From: Candidatus Roizmanbacteria bacterium
Lineage (GTDB): Bacteria; Patescibacteriota; Microgenomatia; UBA1406; GWC2-37-13
Reading direction: 5' to 3'
DNA: 8,458 nt
NCBI GenBank assembly: GCA_026395455.1
Contig: JAPLYR010000116.1
Coordinates: 7,427-15,884, forward strand
The position numbers were made by a program, and so were the translations under genes. Positions 1 through 5,886 of the stretch are shown here, one piece after another; positions within the stretch are counted from its first letter, which is position 1; each line of letters starts with the position of its first letter. The notes under the pieces were generated by a model. The model was not told the DNA's origin and searched no databases. It worked only from the letters and a program-made list of their open reading frames with translations.

Positions 1-1
1 A

Positions 2-163
2 CTTCCTGGACAATCAGTTTCATGGGGTGATTCTGGCGGTCCTTTGGTTCAATGGAGTTCTACAAAAAACGTTTGGCAATTGGTTGGAGTAGTGTCAAGT
101 GGGTCACAATTTACCGATGCTACACAGTACCAGAAGTGGATCTCAGATTCTATAAAGTTATAA
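2..163 (+). CDS. Secreted trypsin/chymotrypsin-fold serine protease, C-terminal fragment
   Basis: The frame is open from the window edge and ends with TAA; 53 residues are visible and the rest lies upstream. It contains GDSGGP (visible residues 9-14), the hallmark of S1 serine peptidases, in which the Ser (codon 32-34) is the nucleophile. It then shows a core strand LVGVVSSG matching the SWG substrate-binding strand, and ends in YQKWISDSI, like the C-terminal helix (YxxWI) of the family. By alignment to chymotrypsin numbering, position 189 is Ser rather than the Asp of trypsin. Cys191 and Trp215 are both Ser, and no Cys220 equivalent is visible, so the usual 191-220 disulfide is missing. Trypsin-like Arg/Lys preference is therefore unlikely, but the specificity is a guess. 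His57 and Asp102 lie outside the window. The next gene starts 22 nt downstream, which suggests co-transcription. The family call is sure; the substrate is unknown. Confidence 0.9.
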   Translation, partial: LPGQSVSWGDSGGPLVQWSSTKNVWQLVGVVSSGSQFTDATQYQKWISDSIKL

Positions 164-185
164 ATATTGCTAAGGTCTTATTCAT

Positions 186-1223
186 ATGCAAGAAAAACAT
201 TTAATTTCGAAAGAAATAGACATTACTAGAGTATTGGTTGGAATATTTATTGTTATGATAGCTAGTTTAATAGTAAGCGTTTCAAATAGTTTTCTTCAAA
301 CTAAGACATCCGCTGATACAAAAGCTAAGGTTACAAAATTAAAAACAATCATACCAAATGGAGCTAAACTAGCGCCTCAGGCAATGGGACCTCTTCCAAA
401 TAAAACAGGTGAGGGGGGAGCATATTGTAGATCTACTCAGCCACTTGGCTTAGATGGTAATGCATACTCTGCTAGCGGAGATTTTTGTCTTGCGGAGGGA
501 CATGGTGTAGTTGTTGACAAATCAGACTCAAAGGTTAAGTGCACATCTTTAGGTGTAGTTGGATTTACCTGTCAAAGAAATGGAGATCTATCCACAATTG
601 GAAGTAACAGATGCGTAAATATAACGAGGATTAATAACGCTGTTTGTCGTCTTGGTTTAAGTTGTAATTCCGGGGAAACTGAATTTGCAGCATGTGGGCT
701 TAAGAATGGGAGTGAAATTCAACAGGGCACATGTTGTGCTGTCCCTCCAACACCAACTCCGATTCCAATAGCAGTCCCATATGTGTCTGGATTGATGATT
801 TCTGATTGTAGTTCATCACATATCAATTGTGCAGCAATGTTTGGGTATAACTCTGATGGTTCTTTGTCTAAAATAACCAACGGAACTCAATCACCTGAAT
901 CTCGCAATACAAAGAAAGATCTTGTCGCATTTTCTAAAATAAGTTGTGGGACAAGTAATAGTGTTGATATTAATGATAGTAAGATGGGAGTTATGAGATG
1001 TGTTTTTCCACTAGGCTCTTCTGATAACTGTGATGCATATCAATTCGCTTTTAATAATAATTCTTGCTATGTGAGTGCTAAAGCAGTGACGACTTCAGGG
1101 ACATACTACAACGGGGCAACAAATACTTGGGAAAAAGGGAAAAGACTATGTATTATCAATACAGTATCTGGAGCAAATAGTTGGACAAAATGTAAAGATA
1201 AATCGAATTCATTAAGTAATTAA
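186..1223 (+). CDS. Membrane-anchored extracellular Cys-rich protein of unknown function
   Basis: The 345-residue product is not matched to a known family. Residues 1-12 are charged and cytoplasmic in style, and 13-36 form one hydrophobic helix (signal anchor). The rest is Ser/Thr/Asn/Gly-rich and looks exported. There are 18 Cys residues: ten between 81 and 184 (including a CC pair at 183-184) and eight between 208 and 336. Even numbers on each side of a PPTPTPIPIAVP linker (187-198) suggest two disulfide-stabilised domains. Such Pro-Thr linkers are, from memory, common in exported CPR/Microgenomates proteins. ATG at 186 is preceded by AAGG (172-175) at a 10-nt spacing, a weak ribosome site. 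The gene follows a secreted serine protease by 22 nt and is closed by a strong terminator, so the two are probably the end of one transcript. It could be a protease substrate, an inhibitor or an adhesin; nothing in the sequence decides. Confidence 0.8.
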   Translation: MQEKHLISKEIDITRVLVGIFIVMIASLIVSVSNSFLQTKTSADTKAKVTKLKTIIPNGAKLAPQAMGPLPNKTGEGGAYCRSTQPLGLDGNAYSASGDFCLAEGHGVVVDKSDSKVKCTSLGVVGFTCQRNGDLSTIGSNRCVNITRINNAVCRLGLSCNSGETEFAACGLKNGSEIQQGTCCAVPPTPTPIPIAVPYVSGLMISDCSSSHINCAAMFGYNSDGSLSKITNGTQSPESRNTKKDLVAFSKISCGTSNSVDINDSKMGVMRCVFPLGSSDNCDAYQFAFNNNSCYVSAKAVTTSGTYYNGATNTWEKGKRLCIINTVSGANSWTKCKDKSNSLSN

Positions 1224-1245
1224 TCTTTTAATAAAGTAAATTCAT

Positions 1246-1274
1246 ACCTCCGGCTTATACCCGGAGGTTTTTTT
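1246..1274 (+). terminator. Intrinsic (Rho-independent) terminator after the Cys-rich gene
   Basis: A perfect 8-bp GC-rich stem, ACCTCCGG (1246-1253) with CCGGAGGT (1261-1268), encloses a 7-nt loop and runs directly into seven T residues (1268-1274). It starts 22 nt after the stop codon and separates the protease/Cys-rich transcript from the antiporter operon. Confidence 0.93.
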
Positions 1275-1282
1275 ATGCTGTC

Positions 1283-1323
1283 ACGTTTAAACGTTGTAAC
1301 GTTCGCACGATATACGGTATACT
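1283..1323 (+). promoter_or_regulatory. Promoter and possible operator of the antiporter operon
   Basis: The -10 is TATACT (1318-1323, one mismatch to TATAAT) and the -35 is TTGTAA (1294-1299, 4 of 6), with an 18-nt spacer. The -35 sits in a symmetric patch: a perfect 12-bp palindrome ACGTTTAAACGT (1283-1294) and two AACGTT copies (1290-1295 and 1298-1303), which could bind a regulator. The expected start point is near 1329-1332, leaving a leader of about 10 nt before the TTG at 1342. The promoter is inferred from motif matches and position after a terminator; the operator role is speculative. Confidence 0.6.
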
Positions 1324-1341
1324 AAATGATATATGGGTTAA

Positions 1342-3060
1342 TTGCCGGCATCGCTTTTTTTCAATGCTTCAATGTTTCTTTTGGTTCCTCTTATTGTTGC
1401 TTATATTTTTAAAAAGAATAAAATATCTCCTATTGTAGGATATATGCTTGGTGGGATTATTCTTTCAAACTTCTTTGGAAAGGTTACTAACCATCAATCA
1501 ATAGATAGTTTTGCTTACTTTGGCATTTTGCTACTCATGTTTACCGTTGGTCTTGAGACTCAATTTGATAGGATGATTGTTCTTAAAAGGTATATTGTTT
1601 TGGGAGGGATATTGCAGTTAACACTTTCGGCGCTTTTTGTAGGAATCATAAGCGCTTTTTTTGGTTTTAATTTTGTTCAATGTCTTCTTATAGGTATCGC
1701 ACTCTCATCATCCTCAACTACAATCGTTGCCAAGATTATTCAAGATAAGGGGGAAGAGGGGAGCTTTGTGGGCGAGATGGCAATGGGTATTCTTATGTTC
1801 CAAGATCTCGCATTCATTCCTTTTATGGTGATATTTAGTTCTCTTACCGGTGAGCATCACACCGTTTTCCAGGTTGTTCAAAAAATAATTATTGACATGT
1901 TCCTTGCAGGAGGAATCTTATTCTTTGCATACTATATGGGGAGGAGGATTGCTCCATATGTATTTAATAAATTTGCAATCCTTTCTCGAGAGCTACTTAA
2001 TCTTTTTATTATTCTCTCTATTTTTTTAGTTGCATATATTTCAACACTTCTTCACATATCACCATTCATTAGTATCTTCGTCGGAGGAGTTATAGTTGCA
2101 CAGACTGCTGAGCATTATCATATCTTTTCTCAGATACGTCCGTTTCGAGACATACTTTCGATAATATTCTTTATCTATATTGGAATGAATATTAACTTAG
2201 GAGTTCTTTTCCCCACATTGTTCCCAATGATTCTGTTTGCGGTCATAGTGATGATAGTGAAGGCATTTATCATTTTTTTTATTTTTACTTCATTCAAATT
2301 TCATTCAAAGCTGTCTACATATCTCTCTCTTTATCTCTTTCAAATAGATGAGGACGCTTTTATTTTGATGTCTGTTGCCTATGTTAATAAGCTTTTTACA
2401 CAGGAACAATATATGTTTGTCATTTCAACAACATTGATAAGCTTATTATTCACTCCAACTCTCATTGCAAAAAAAGAAAAAGTATATAAAGCATTTTGGC
2501 ACTTTGTATCTCGGTTTCTTCCCTTTATTCATACCTATGTTACAAAACGCATTGATCGTGATAAATCGACCATTGATGTGCTTGATATAAAAGACCACAT
2601 TATTCTATGTGGATATGGACGCATCGGATCTCATGTTGGGCGAGCATTAATGCTTGCAGATATTCCTTTTGTTGCAATCGATTACAACTTTGCGACAGTT
2701 GAAAAGGCAAAAAAAGCTGGGATCAGTATTATTTATGGTGACCCAACTGATATTGATATGTTGGACTATGCTGAGGCTGAGTCTGCAACTGCCATTGTAT
2801 TAGCCCTACCAGATCGGTTTGCACAGGAAAGTATCGTCATGAACGCAAAGAAACTTAATAAGGACATAGTAGTTATGAGTCGAGTACATCACATTATTGA
2901 CCATAAGAGAATGAAAGATTTGGGTGTACACGTAGTGATTCAACCAGAGTTTGAAGCATCTCTTTCTATTATCAAAAAAATAATGATGCTCAAGAGAATC
3001 CATAAAGATGACATCATAAAACATATTGCATATTTCAAGAAAGAGCACGAAGGTATATGA
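1342..3060 (+). CDS. KefB/KefC-type monovalent cation:proton antiporter (CPA2) with TrkA-N domain
   Basis: The 572-residue inner-membrane protein has about 12-13 hydrophobic segments (residues 8-375), then a linker and a cytoplasmic TrkA-N/RCK Rossmann domain (about 418-545). CPA2 hallmarks are visible: SPIVGYMLGGIIL near 29-41, LLLMFTVGLE (63-72), SSSSTTIV (122-129), and the QD pair at 154-155 in the ion-binding helix. The Rossmann part has GYGRIG (424-429, a GxGxxG nucleotide loop), Asp447 at the end of the second strand, and YGDPTD (465-470). The family exchanges K+ or Na+ for H+; the regulatory domain usually senses nucleotides. At 334-340 the common QxGEFAF motif reads QIDEDAF, an oddity. 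The chosen start is TTG because an in-frame TAA lies just upstream (1339-1341). No Shine-Dalgarno is visible, and ATG at 1372 would cut into the first helix. It is the first gene of a three-gene operon. Confidence 0.9.
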   Translation: MPASLFFNASMFLLVPLIVAYIFKKNKISPIVGYMLGGIILSNFFGKVTNHQSIDSFAYFGILLLMFTVGLETQFDRMIVLKRYIVLGGILQLTLSALFVGIISAFFGFNFVQCLLIGIALSSSSTTIVAKIIQDKGEEGSFVGEMAMGILMFQDLAFIPFMVIFSSLTGEHHTVFQVVQKIIIDMFLAGGILFFAYYMGRRIAPYVFNKFAILSRELLNLFIILSIFLVAYISTLLHISPFISIFVGGVIVAQTAEHYHIFSQIRPFRDILSIIFFIYIGMNINLGVLFPTLFPMILFAVIVMIVKAFIIFFIFTSFKFHSKLSTYLSLYLFQIDEDAFILMSVAYVNKLFTQEQYMFVISTTLISLLFTPTLIAKKEKVYKAFWHFVSRFLPFIHTYVTKRIDRDKSTIDVLDIKDHIILCGYGRIGSHVGRALMLADIPFVAIDYNFATVEKAKKAGISIIYGDPTDIDMLDYAEAESATAIVLALPDRFAQESIVMNAKKLNKDIVVMSRVHHIIDHKRMKDLGVHVVIQPEFEASLSIIKKIMMLKRIHKDDIIKHIAYFKKEHEGI

Positions 3061-3950
3061 ACACGATTCATCACAAGACTGCATTAAGGGTAGGTGTAGC
3101 TCTCTGTATCTTAGTAATCCTTGTCATTCTACTGCGCCTTCTCTTTACCTCAGCTTTTTTTGTGAAGGAAGATAGAATAAATATTCTTTTTTATTCCTCA
3201 GAACCAATCTATTATTCTCTAGAAAGGGGAGGTGAGGTGCACTATGTCACCACCTTCAATGCAGATAGTCGCACAGAAGTGCCTGGAGGATATGGAGTAT
3301 ATAGAATGGGAGCTTTGGGAAAGCTTATTACACTCGAAAAAAATCCAGCAATCCTCAAAAGAACATTCTCTCGCATAACAGGATCAATGATAGACTACTA
3401 TTTTTTCCCTAAAAGTGAAGCTATTTATTATGGTTCGAAAGAAAATATACTACTTCCATCTTTCAGAAGTATCTTCCTAAATGAATCTAATGGAAATATT
3501 TTCGATAGACTTTATATTTATTTGCAATTCTTTGGCAAACATATATCTGAATTCGAAGAAATTCATATTAATAAGATTAAAACAGGAGACACGGTCCTCT
3601 TGTCAGACTCAACATTTGCAAGGCAATATCTCGGATATTTTTATCACAAATCACTGCGCAAAGAAAACAAAACAGTTCAGATACTCTATTCAAACTCTTA
3701 TAATTCTGCAAAAAACTTCAGTCGCATCATTGATGGGGAAGGGATACGAGTGGTGGATATAGACGTAATGGAAAAAGCAAATATCAAAAATCAAAATAGT
3801 CAATGTGTCGTGAAAGAGAATACACAGAAGGGTTTTTCGTTGACAGCAGATGAAATTTCCCATTTTTTCAAGTGTATACTTGTTACTGGGAAGGGAAGAG
3901 TCTCGGATATTGTTATTGAAATGGGGAGTGCAGAAAAGGAGTGGGAATAA
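3057..3950 (+). CDS. Diverged LytR-CpsA-Psr (LCP)-like membrane-anchored protein with LytR_C-like end
   Basis: The 297-residue protein has a short basic N-terminus, one membrane helix (about 11-31), and an exported remainder. Residues 41-200 recall the LCP fold of wall-polymer ligases: RINILFYSS as the first strand, then TFNADSRTEVPGGYGVYRMG (66-85), and a segment ending in SRITGSMIDYYF (105-116) like the 'lGi.vdgYi' stretch. The Arg/Asp residues that act in true LCP enzymes are not clearly present. Residues 205-285 (VQILYSNSYNSAKNFSRIIDGEGIRVV...) resemble the LytR_C domain (VxVLNgt...a......G..V). The ATG overlaps the antiporter stop (ATGA), with GAAGG (3049-3053) only 3 nt ahead, so translation is probably coupled. 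Role: inferred envelope maintenance or polymer handling, with catalysis doubtful. The family call rests on remembered motif patterns and is moderate. Confidence 0.6.
   Translation: MNTIHHKTALRVGVALCILVILVILLRLLFTSAFFVKEDRINILFYSSEPIYYSLERGGEVHYVTTFNADSRTEVPGGYGVYRMGALGKLITLEKNPAILKRTFSRITGSMIDYYFFPKSEAIYYGSKENILLPSFRSIFLNESNGNIFDRLYIYLQFFGKHISEFEEIHINKIKTGDTVLLSDSTFARQYLGYFYHKSLRKENKTVQILYSNSYNSAKNFSRIIDGEGIRVVDIDVMEKANIKNQNSQCVVKENTQKGFSLTADEISHFFKCILVTGKGRVSDIVIEMGSAEKEWE
3936..3941 (+). promoter_or_regulatory. Shine-Dalgarno AAGGAG deciding the start of the 65-residue protein
   Basis: AAGGAG is the best ribosome-binding site in the window. It lies 11 nt before ATG 3953 and overlaps the GTG at 3941, which therefore cannot be the start even though it extends the frame by four codons. 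Confidence 0.7.
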
Positions 3951-3952
3951 CT

Positions 3953-4150
3953 ATGAATATACTACTAATTATCATTGCCTTGTTCGTTTTTTCCCTTGCT
4001 CTTGCTCTTCGTTCAATGAAAGATCTCAATGTGCCACAAGAGATACACAGAATGATTCGCAATAAGAAATATAAAGGAAAGATAGTCTTTTTTAAAGATA
4101 AAAAGGTGAAACATTATTCCTCATCTTCATCATCAAGGTCTTCTGGTTGA
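3953..4150 (+). CDS. Small membrane protein of unknown function with Ser-rich tail
   Basis: The 65-residue product begins with a hydrophobic helix (2-19, MNILLIIIALFVFSLALAL). A short cytoplasmic part follows: RSMKDLNVPQEIHRMIRNKK, then KGKIVFFKDKKVKHY. It ends in SSSSSSRSSG. A single N-terminal anchor followed by a basic segment fits a small inner-membrane accessory protein. ATG 3953 was chosen over the in-frame GTG 3941 because a good AAGGAG precedes it. It begins 2 nt after the LCP-like gene's stop, so it belongs to the antiporter operon. Its last 37 nt overlap the convergent TPR gene on the other strand; the Ser run is the antisense image of that gene's Asp/Glu run. No family is recognised with certainty. 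Confidence 0.75.
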   Translation: MNILLIIIALFVFSLALALRSMKDLNVPQEIHRMIRNKKYKGKIVFFKDKKVKHYSSSSSSRSSG

Positions 4151-4719
4151 ATATCAATCAACTGCTCCTCTTTCTCTTCGGTTTGTTCTGCAACCATCTT
4201 TTCCCAGTCATTTAAAGAATTATCTTCATCATCTTCAGCTGGTTCTTCAGGGTGGTCAGCTATAGGTGCTTGATTTGTGTCTCCAATTTGCTCAATATTT
4301 TTTTGAAGATTAATAGGGAATGAGATATGATGACTTACCGATCGTCCCTTTTTGTCTTCACGAATAAAGATAATTACCTTTGTAAAACTTACCTCTTTTA
4401 TATATGCGGTGTAGGTGCTCTTAGCTTTAATAAAGAGGATAAGTCGTTTTGAGATATCATCAGCAAGTGTCCCCACATATTCATCGTGGTCAGTGCGAAT
4501 CTCCACTCTTCTTTTCTTTATCTTTAGTTGCATTTGTTGTCCGATAGATAGTTGGGCCAATACCTGTTTTTGTCCTAAATTTGTCAAGGAAGTCATTTTT
4601 GTTTTCCGAAATGATTCAATGAATAGATGAGGATCAAAAGCTGCTTTTGTCTGAGGCTTTGCTTTGCCCTGTTCAAGTATCTCAATTTTCTCTAAATATT
4701 GGTGCGCAACACTACTCTT
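4114..4719 (-). CDS. C-terminal part of frameshifted TPR protein (acidic-tailed domain)
   Basis: This frame holds the 201 residues that would complete the TPR protein encoded just upstream in another frame (4712-5014). From 4719 it reads KSSVAHQYLEKIEILEQ (second copy of a duplicated 29-residue unit). A conserved-looking block follows: VLAQLSIGQQMQLKIKKRRVEIRT, then DEYVGTLADDISKRLILFIKA, then YTAYIKEVSFTKVIIFIRED, rich in alternating beta strands like a small barrel. It ends with a very acidic tail (EDDEDNS ... PEDLDDEDEE). The frame is open further upstream to 4905, but that extra part is only the shadow of the TPR frame. If the piece is made separately, ATG 4596 (a 160-residue product) is the likely restart. 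Function unknown. It ends convergently inside the 65-residue membrane-protein gene. Confidence 0.7.
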   Translation of the reverse strand, partial: KSSVAHQYLEKIEILEQGKAKPQTKAAFDPHLFIESFRKTKMTSLTNLGQKQVLAQLSIGQQMQLKIKKRRVEIRTDHDEYVGTLADDISKRLILFIKAKSTYTAYIKEVSFTKVIIFIREDKKGRSVSHHISFPINLQKNIEQIGDTNQAPIADHPEEPAEDDEDNSLNDWEKMVAEQTEEKEEQLIDIQPEDLDDEDEE

Positions 4720-4809
4720 TGTCAAAGGCAGTTTTTGTTTGAGGCTTGGTTTTGCCCTGTTCAAGTATTTCAAGTTTTTCCAAATATTGATGCGCAACAC
4801 TACTTTTTG
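4634..4809 (-). repeat. 88-bp tandem duplication inside the TPR gene
   Basis: Two adjacent copies, 4722-4809 (first in the gene's direction) and 4634-4721, align without gaps and differ at 12 of 88 positions (86% identical). In protein terms each is a 29-residue unit beginning KSSVAHQYLEK; the copies differ at only three residues (L/I, T/A, T/A). A 29-residue unit needs 87 nt, so one extra base is present. The most economical place is the AAA triplet read from 4720-4718, where AA would restore one frame. Confidence 0.93.
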
Positions 4810-5014
4810 GTTGAAGGCGTAGGGCTTTGTGATAGTATTTTTTTGATTGTTCATAATCTCCAGTTTGGAGGTATGAAAAGGCAATACGAAGAAGTGCCTG
4901 TACATTCTTTCGATCTAATCCAAGGATCTGAGAATTAAACTCAACTGCCTGAGCCCAATTTGCTTGAATTGCTGCATCTATTGCTTTTGTTTCTAATGTG
5001 TCGATTTCTTCCAT
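4712..5014 (-). CDS. TPR-repeat protein, N-terminal part, prematurely terminated
   Basis: The 100-residue product has a TPR-like helical pair at 10-37 (AIDAAIQANWAQAVEFNSQI) and a typical TPR at 38-71 (LLRIAFSYLQTGDYEQSKKY, then YHKALRLQP). The first copy of a 29-residue duplicated unit (70-98) follows. The frame then hits TAG (4714-4712) two codons after the unit. Removing one A from 4720-4718 would fuse it to the downstream frame as one 299-residue protein: 98 residues from here plus 201 from the next piece. TPR domains mediate protein-protein contacts; partners are unknown. The start ATG 5014 has no clear Shine-Dalgarno, but a good promoter lies about 45 nt upstream. Whether the gene is a pseudogene, a two-protein operon or a sequencing artefact cannot be settled here. 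Confidence 0.8.
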   Translation of the reverse strand: MEEIDTLETKAIDAAIQANWAQAVEFNSQILGLDRKNVQALLRIAFSYLQTGDYEQSKKYYHKALRLQPKSSVAHQYLEKLEILEQGKTKPQTKTAFDKE

Positions 5015-5060
5015 ATCTATTAAGGGATATATTTATAAACTATTTCTTAGAATACGAAAC

Positions 5061-5088
5061 AGTATAACATCATCTTTAGATTTTGCAA
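5061..5088 (-). promoter_or_regulatory. Promoter of the TPR gene
   Basis: On the minus strand the -35 is TTGCAA (5083-5088, 4 of 6) and the -10 is TATACT (5061-5066, one mismatch), with a 16-nt spacer. The start point is expected near 5054, giving a leader of about 40 nt before ATG 5014. TTGCAA is its own complement, so it reads the same on both strands. Confidence 0.6.
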
Positions 5089-5090
5089 TG

Positions 5091-5099
5091 TGGTAATAT
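5091..5099 (+). promoter_or_regulatory. Extended -10 promoter candidate for yebC
   Basis: TGG followed by TAATAT (5094-5099) gives an extended -10 (TGn before a hexamer with two mismatches to TATAAT). The start point is expected near 5106, about 56 nt before ATG 5162. No good -35 lies at the right distance. The site abuts the minus-strand TPR promoter, making the 147-nt gap a divergent control region. Confidence 0.4.
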
Positions 5100-5161
5100 A
5101 TAAACAACTAACAAACATATTTTATATTTGTTATCAGCAGTTTTTTGTTAGTAAAACCACT

Positions 5162-5881
5162 ATGTCAGGACACTCTAAATGGGCCAACATAAAAAACAAA
5201 AAAGCTGCAAATGATAAAGTGAAAGGTACAGCTTTTGCAAAGATCTCCCGTATCATTACACTTGCGGTGCTGGAAGGTGGAGGAGTTACCAATCCTGATA
5301 CTAACTTCAAACTCAGATTGGCGATAGAAAAAGCGCGGGCATTTAATATGCCAAAAGAAAATATAAATCGTGCTATTGATAGGGGACATGGACCCGACTC
5401 AGCACTTTTAAAGGAAGTGGTATATGAGGCTTTTGGACCACACGGCATTGCATTTATGATAATGGGTTCAACTGACAATCCTACGCGTACACATAATGAA
5501 ATCAAAGGTATTATTGAAAAAAGGGGAGGAAAAATGGGAAGTCAGGGCTCTGTTGGGTATCTATTTCAAAAGTGTGCTGTTATGCAATTTGACTTGAGCA
5601 CTTCATCTGAGGATATGATATTTGAATTTGGACAAAAAATTGAAGCATATGATATAGATGAAGGTGAAGGGAAGATCACTGTCTTTTTCCCCTTCGAACA
5701 GTTTGGTAAGGCAAAAGAAGCACTTGGAGGAGTTATTCATCCTACACTTTCAGAAATAGAATATCGTCCACTCAGTAGGATACAGGTGCCCTCTGAAACA
5801 GAAGCAAAACATATCATAGAGCTTGCAGAAGCCATAGAAGATCTTGCAGATGTTCACAATGTTTTTAGTAATCTTGAATAA
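5162..5881 (+). CDS. yebC: YebC/TACO1-family translation/transcription factor
   Basis: The 239-residue protein is full length for the family (about 240-250). It opens with the diagnostic MSGHSKWANIKNKKAANDK. The helical first domain continues (KGTAFAKISRIITLAVLEGG, then PDTNFKLRLAIEKARAFNMP, then KENINRAIDRG). Next comes the second-domain signature YEAFGPHGIAFMIMGSTDNP with RTHNEIKGIIEKRGG, followed by GSVGYLF. ATG 5162 was chosen over the upstream in-frame ATG 5090 because the family begins at MSGHS and the upstream 24 residues look unlike it. YebC proteins were long annotated as transcriptional regulators; more recent work on YebC/TACO1 links them to relieving ribosome stalls at proline stretches. 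No Shine-Dalgarno is visible. The usual neighbour ruvC is absent; a membrane protein follows after 5 nt. Confidence 0.95.
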   Translation: MSGHSKWANIKNKKAANDKVKGTAFAKISRIITLAVLEGGGVTNPDTNFKLRLAIEKARAFNMPKENINRAIDRGHGPDSALLKEVVYEAFGPHGIAFMIMGSTDNPTRTHNEIKGIIEKRGGKMGSQGSVGYLFQKCAVMQFDLSTSSEDMIFEFGQKIEAYDIDEGEGKITVFFPFEQFGKAKEALGGVIHPTLSEIEYRPLSRIQVPSETEAKHIIELAEAIEDLADVHNVFSNLE

Positions 5882-5886
5882 CTTTT

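Noticed and set aside
2806..3084. 92-codon minus-strand frame inside the antiporter gene
   Set aside because: Antisense shadow of the TrkA-N domain coding sequence; the plus-strand protein is clearly real.
4712..4723. Programmed +1 frameshift at the AAA GAG TAG junction
   Set aside because: No known slippery codon, RF2-type CTT TGA site or stimulatory element is visible; mutation or sequence error is simpler.
5134..5505. 123-codon minus-strand frame inside yebC
   Set aside because: Antisense shadow of the strongly conserved yebC frame.
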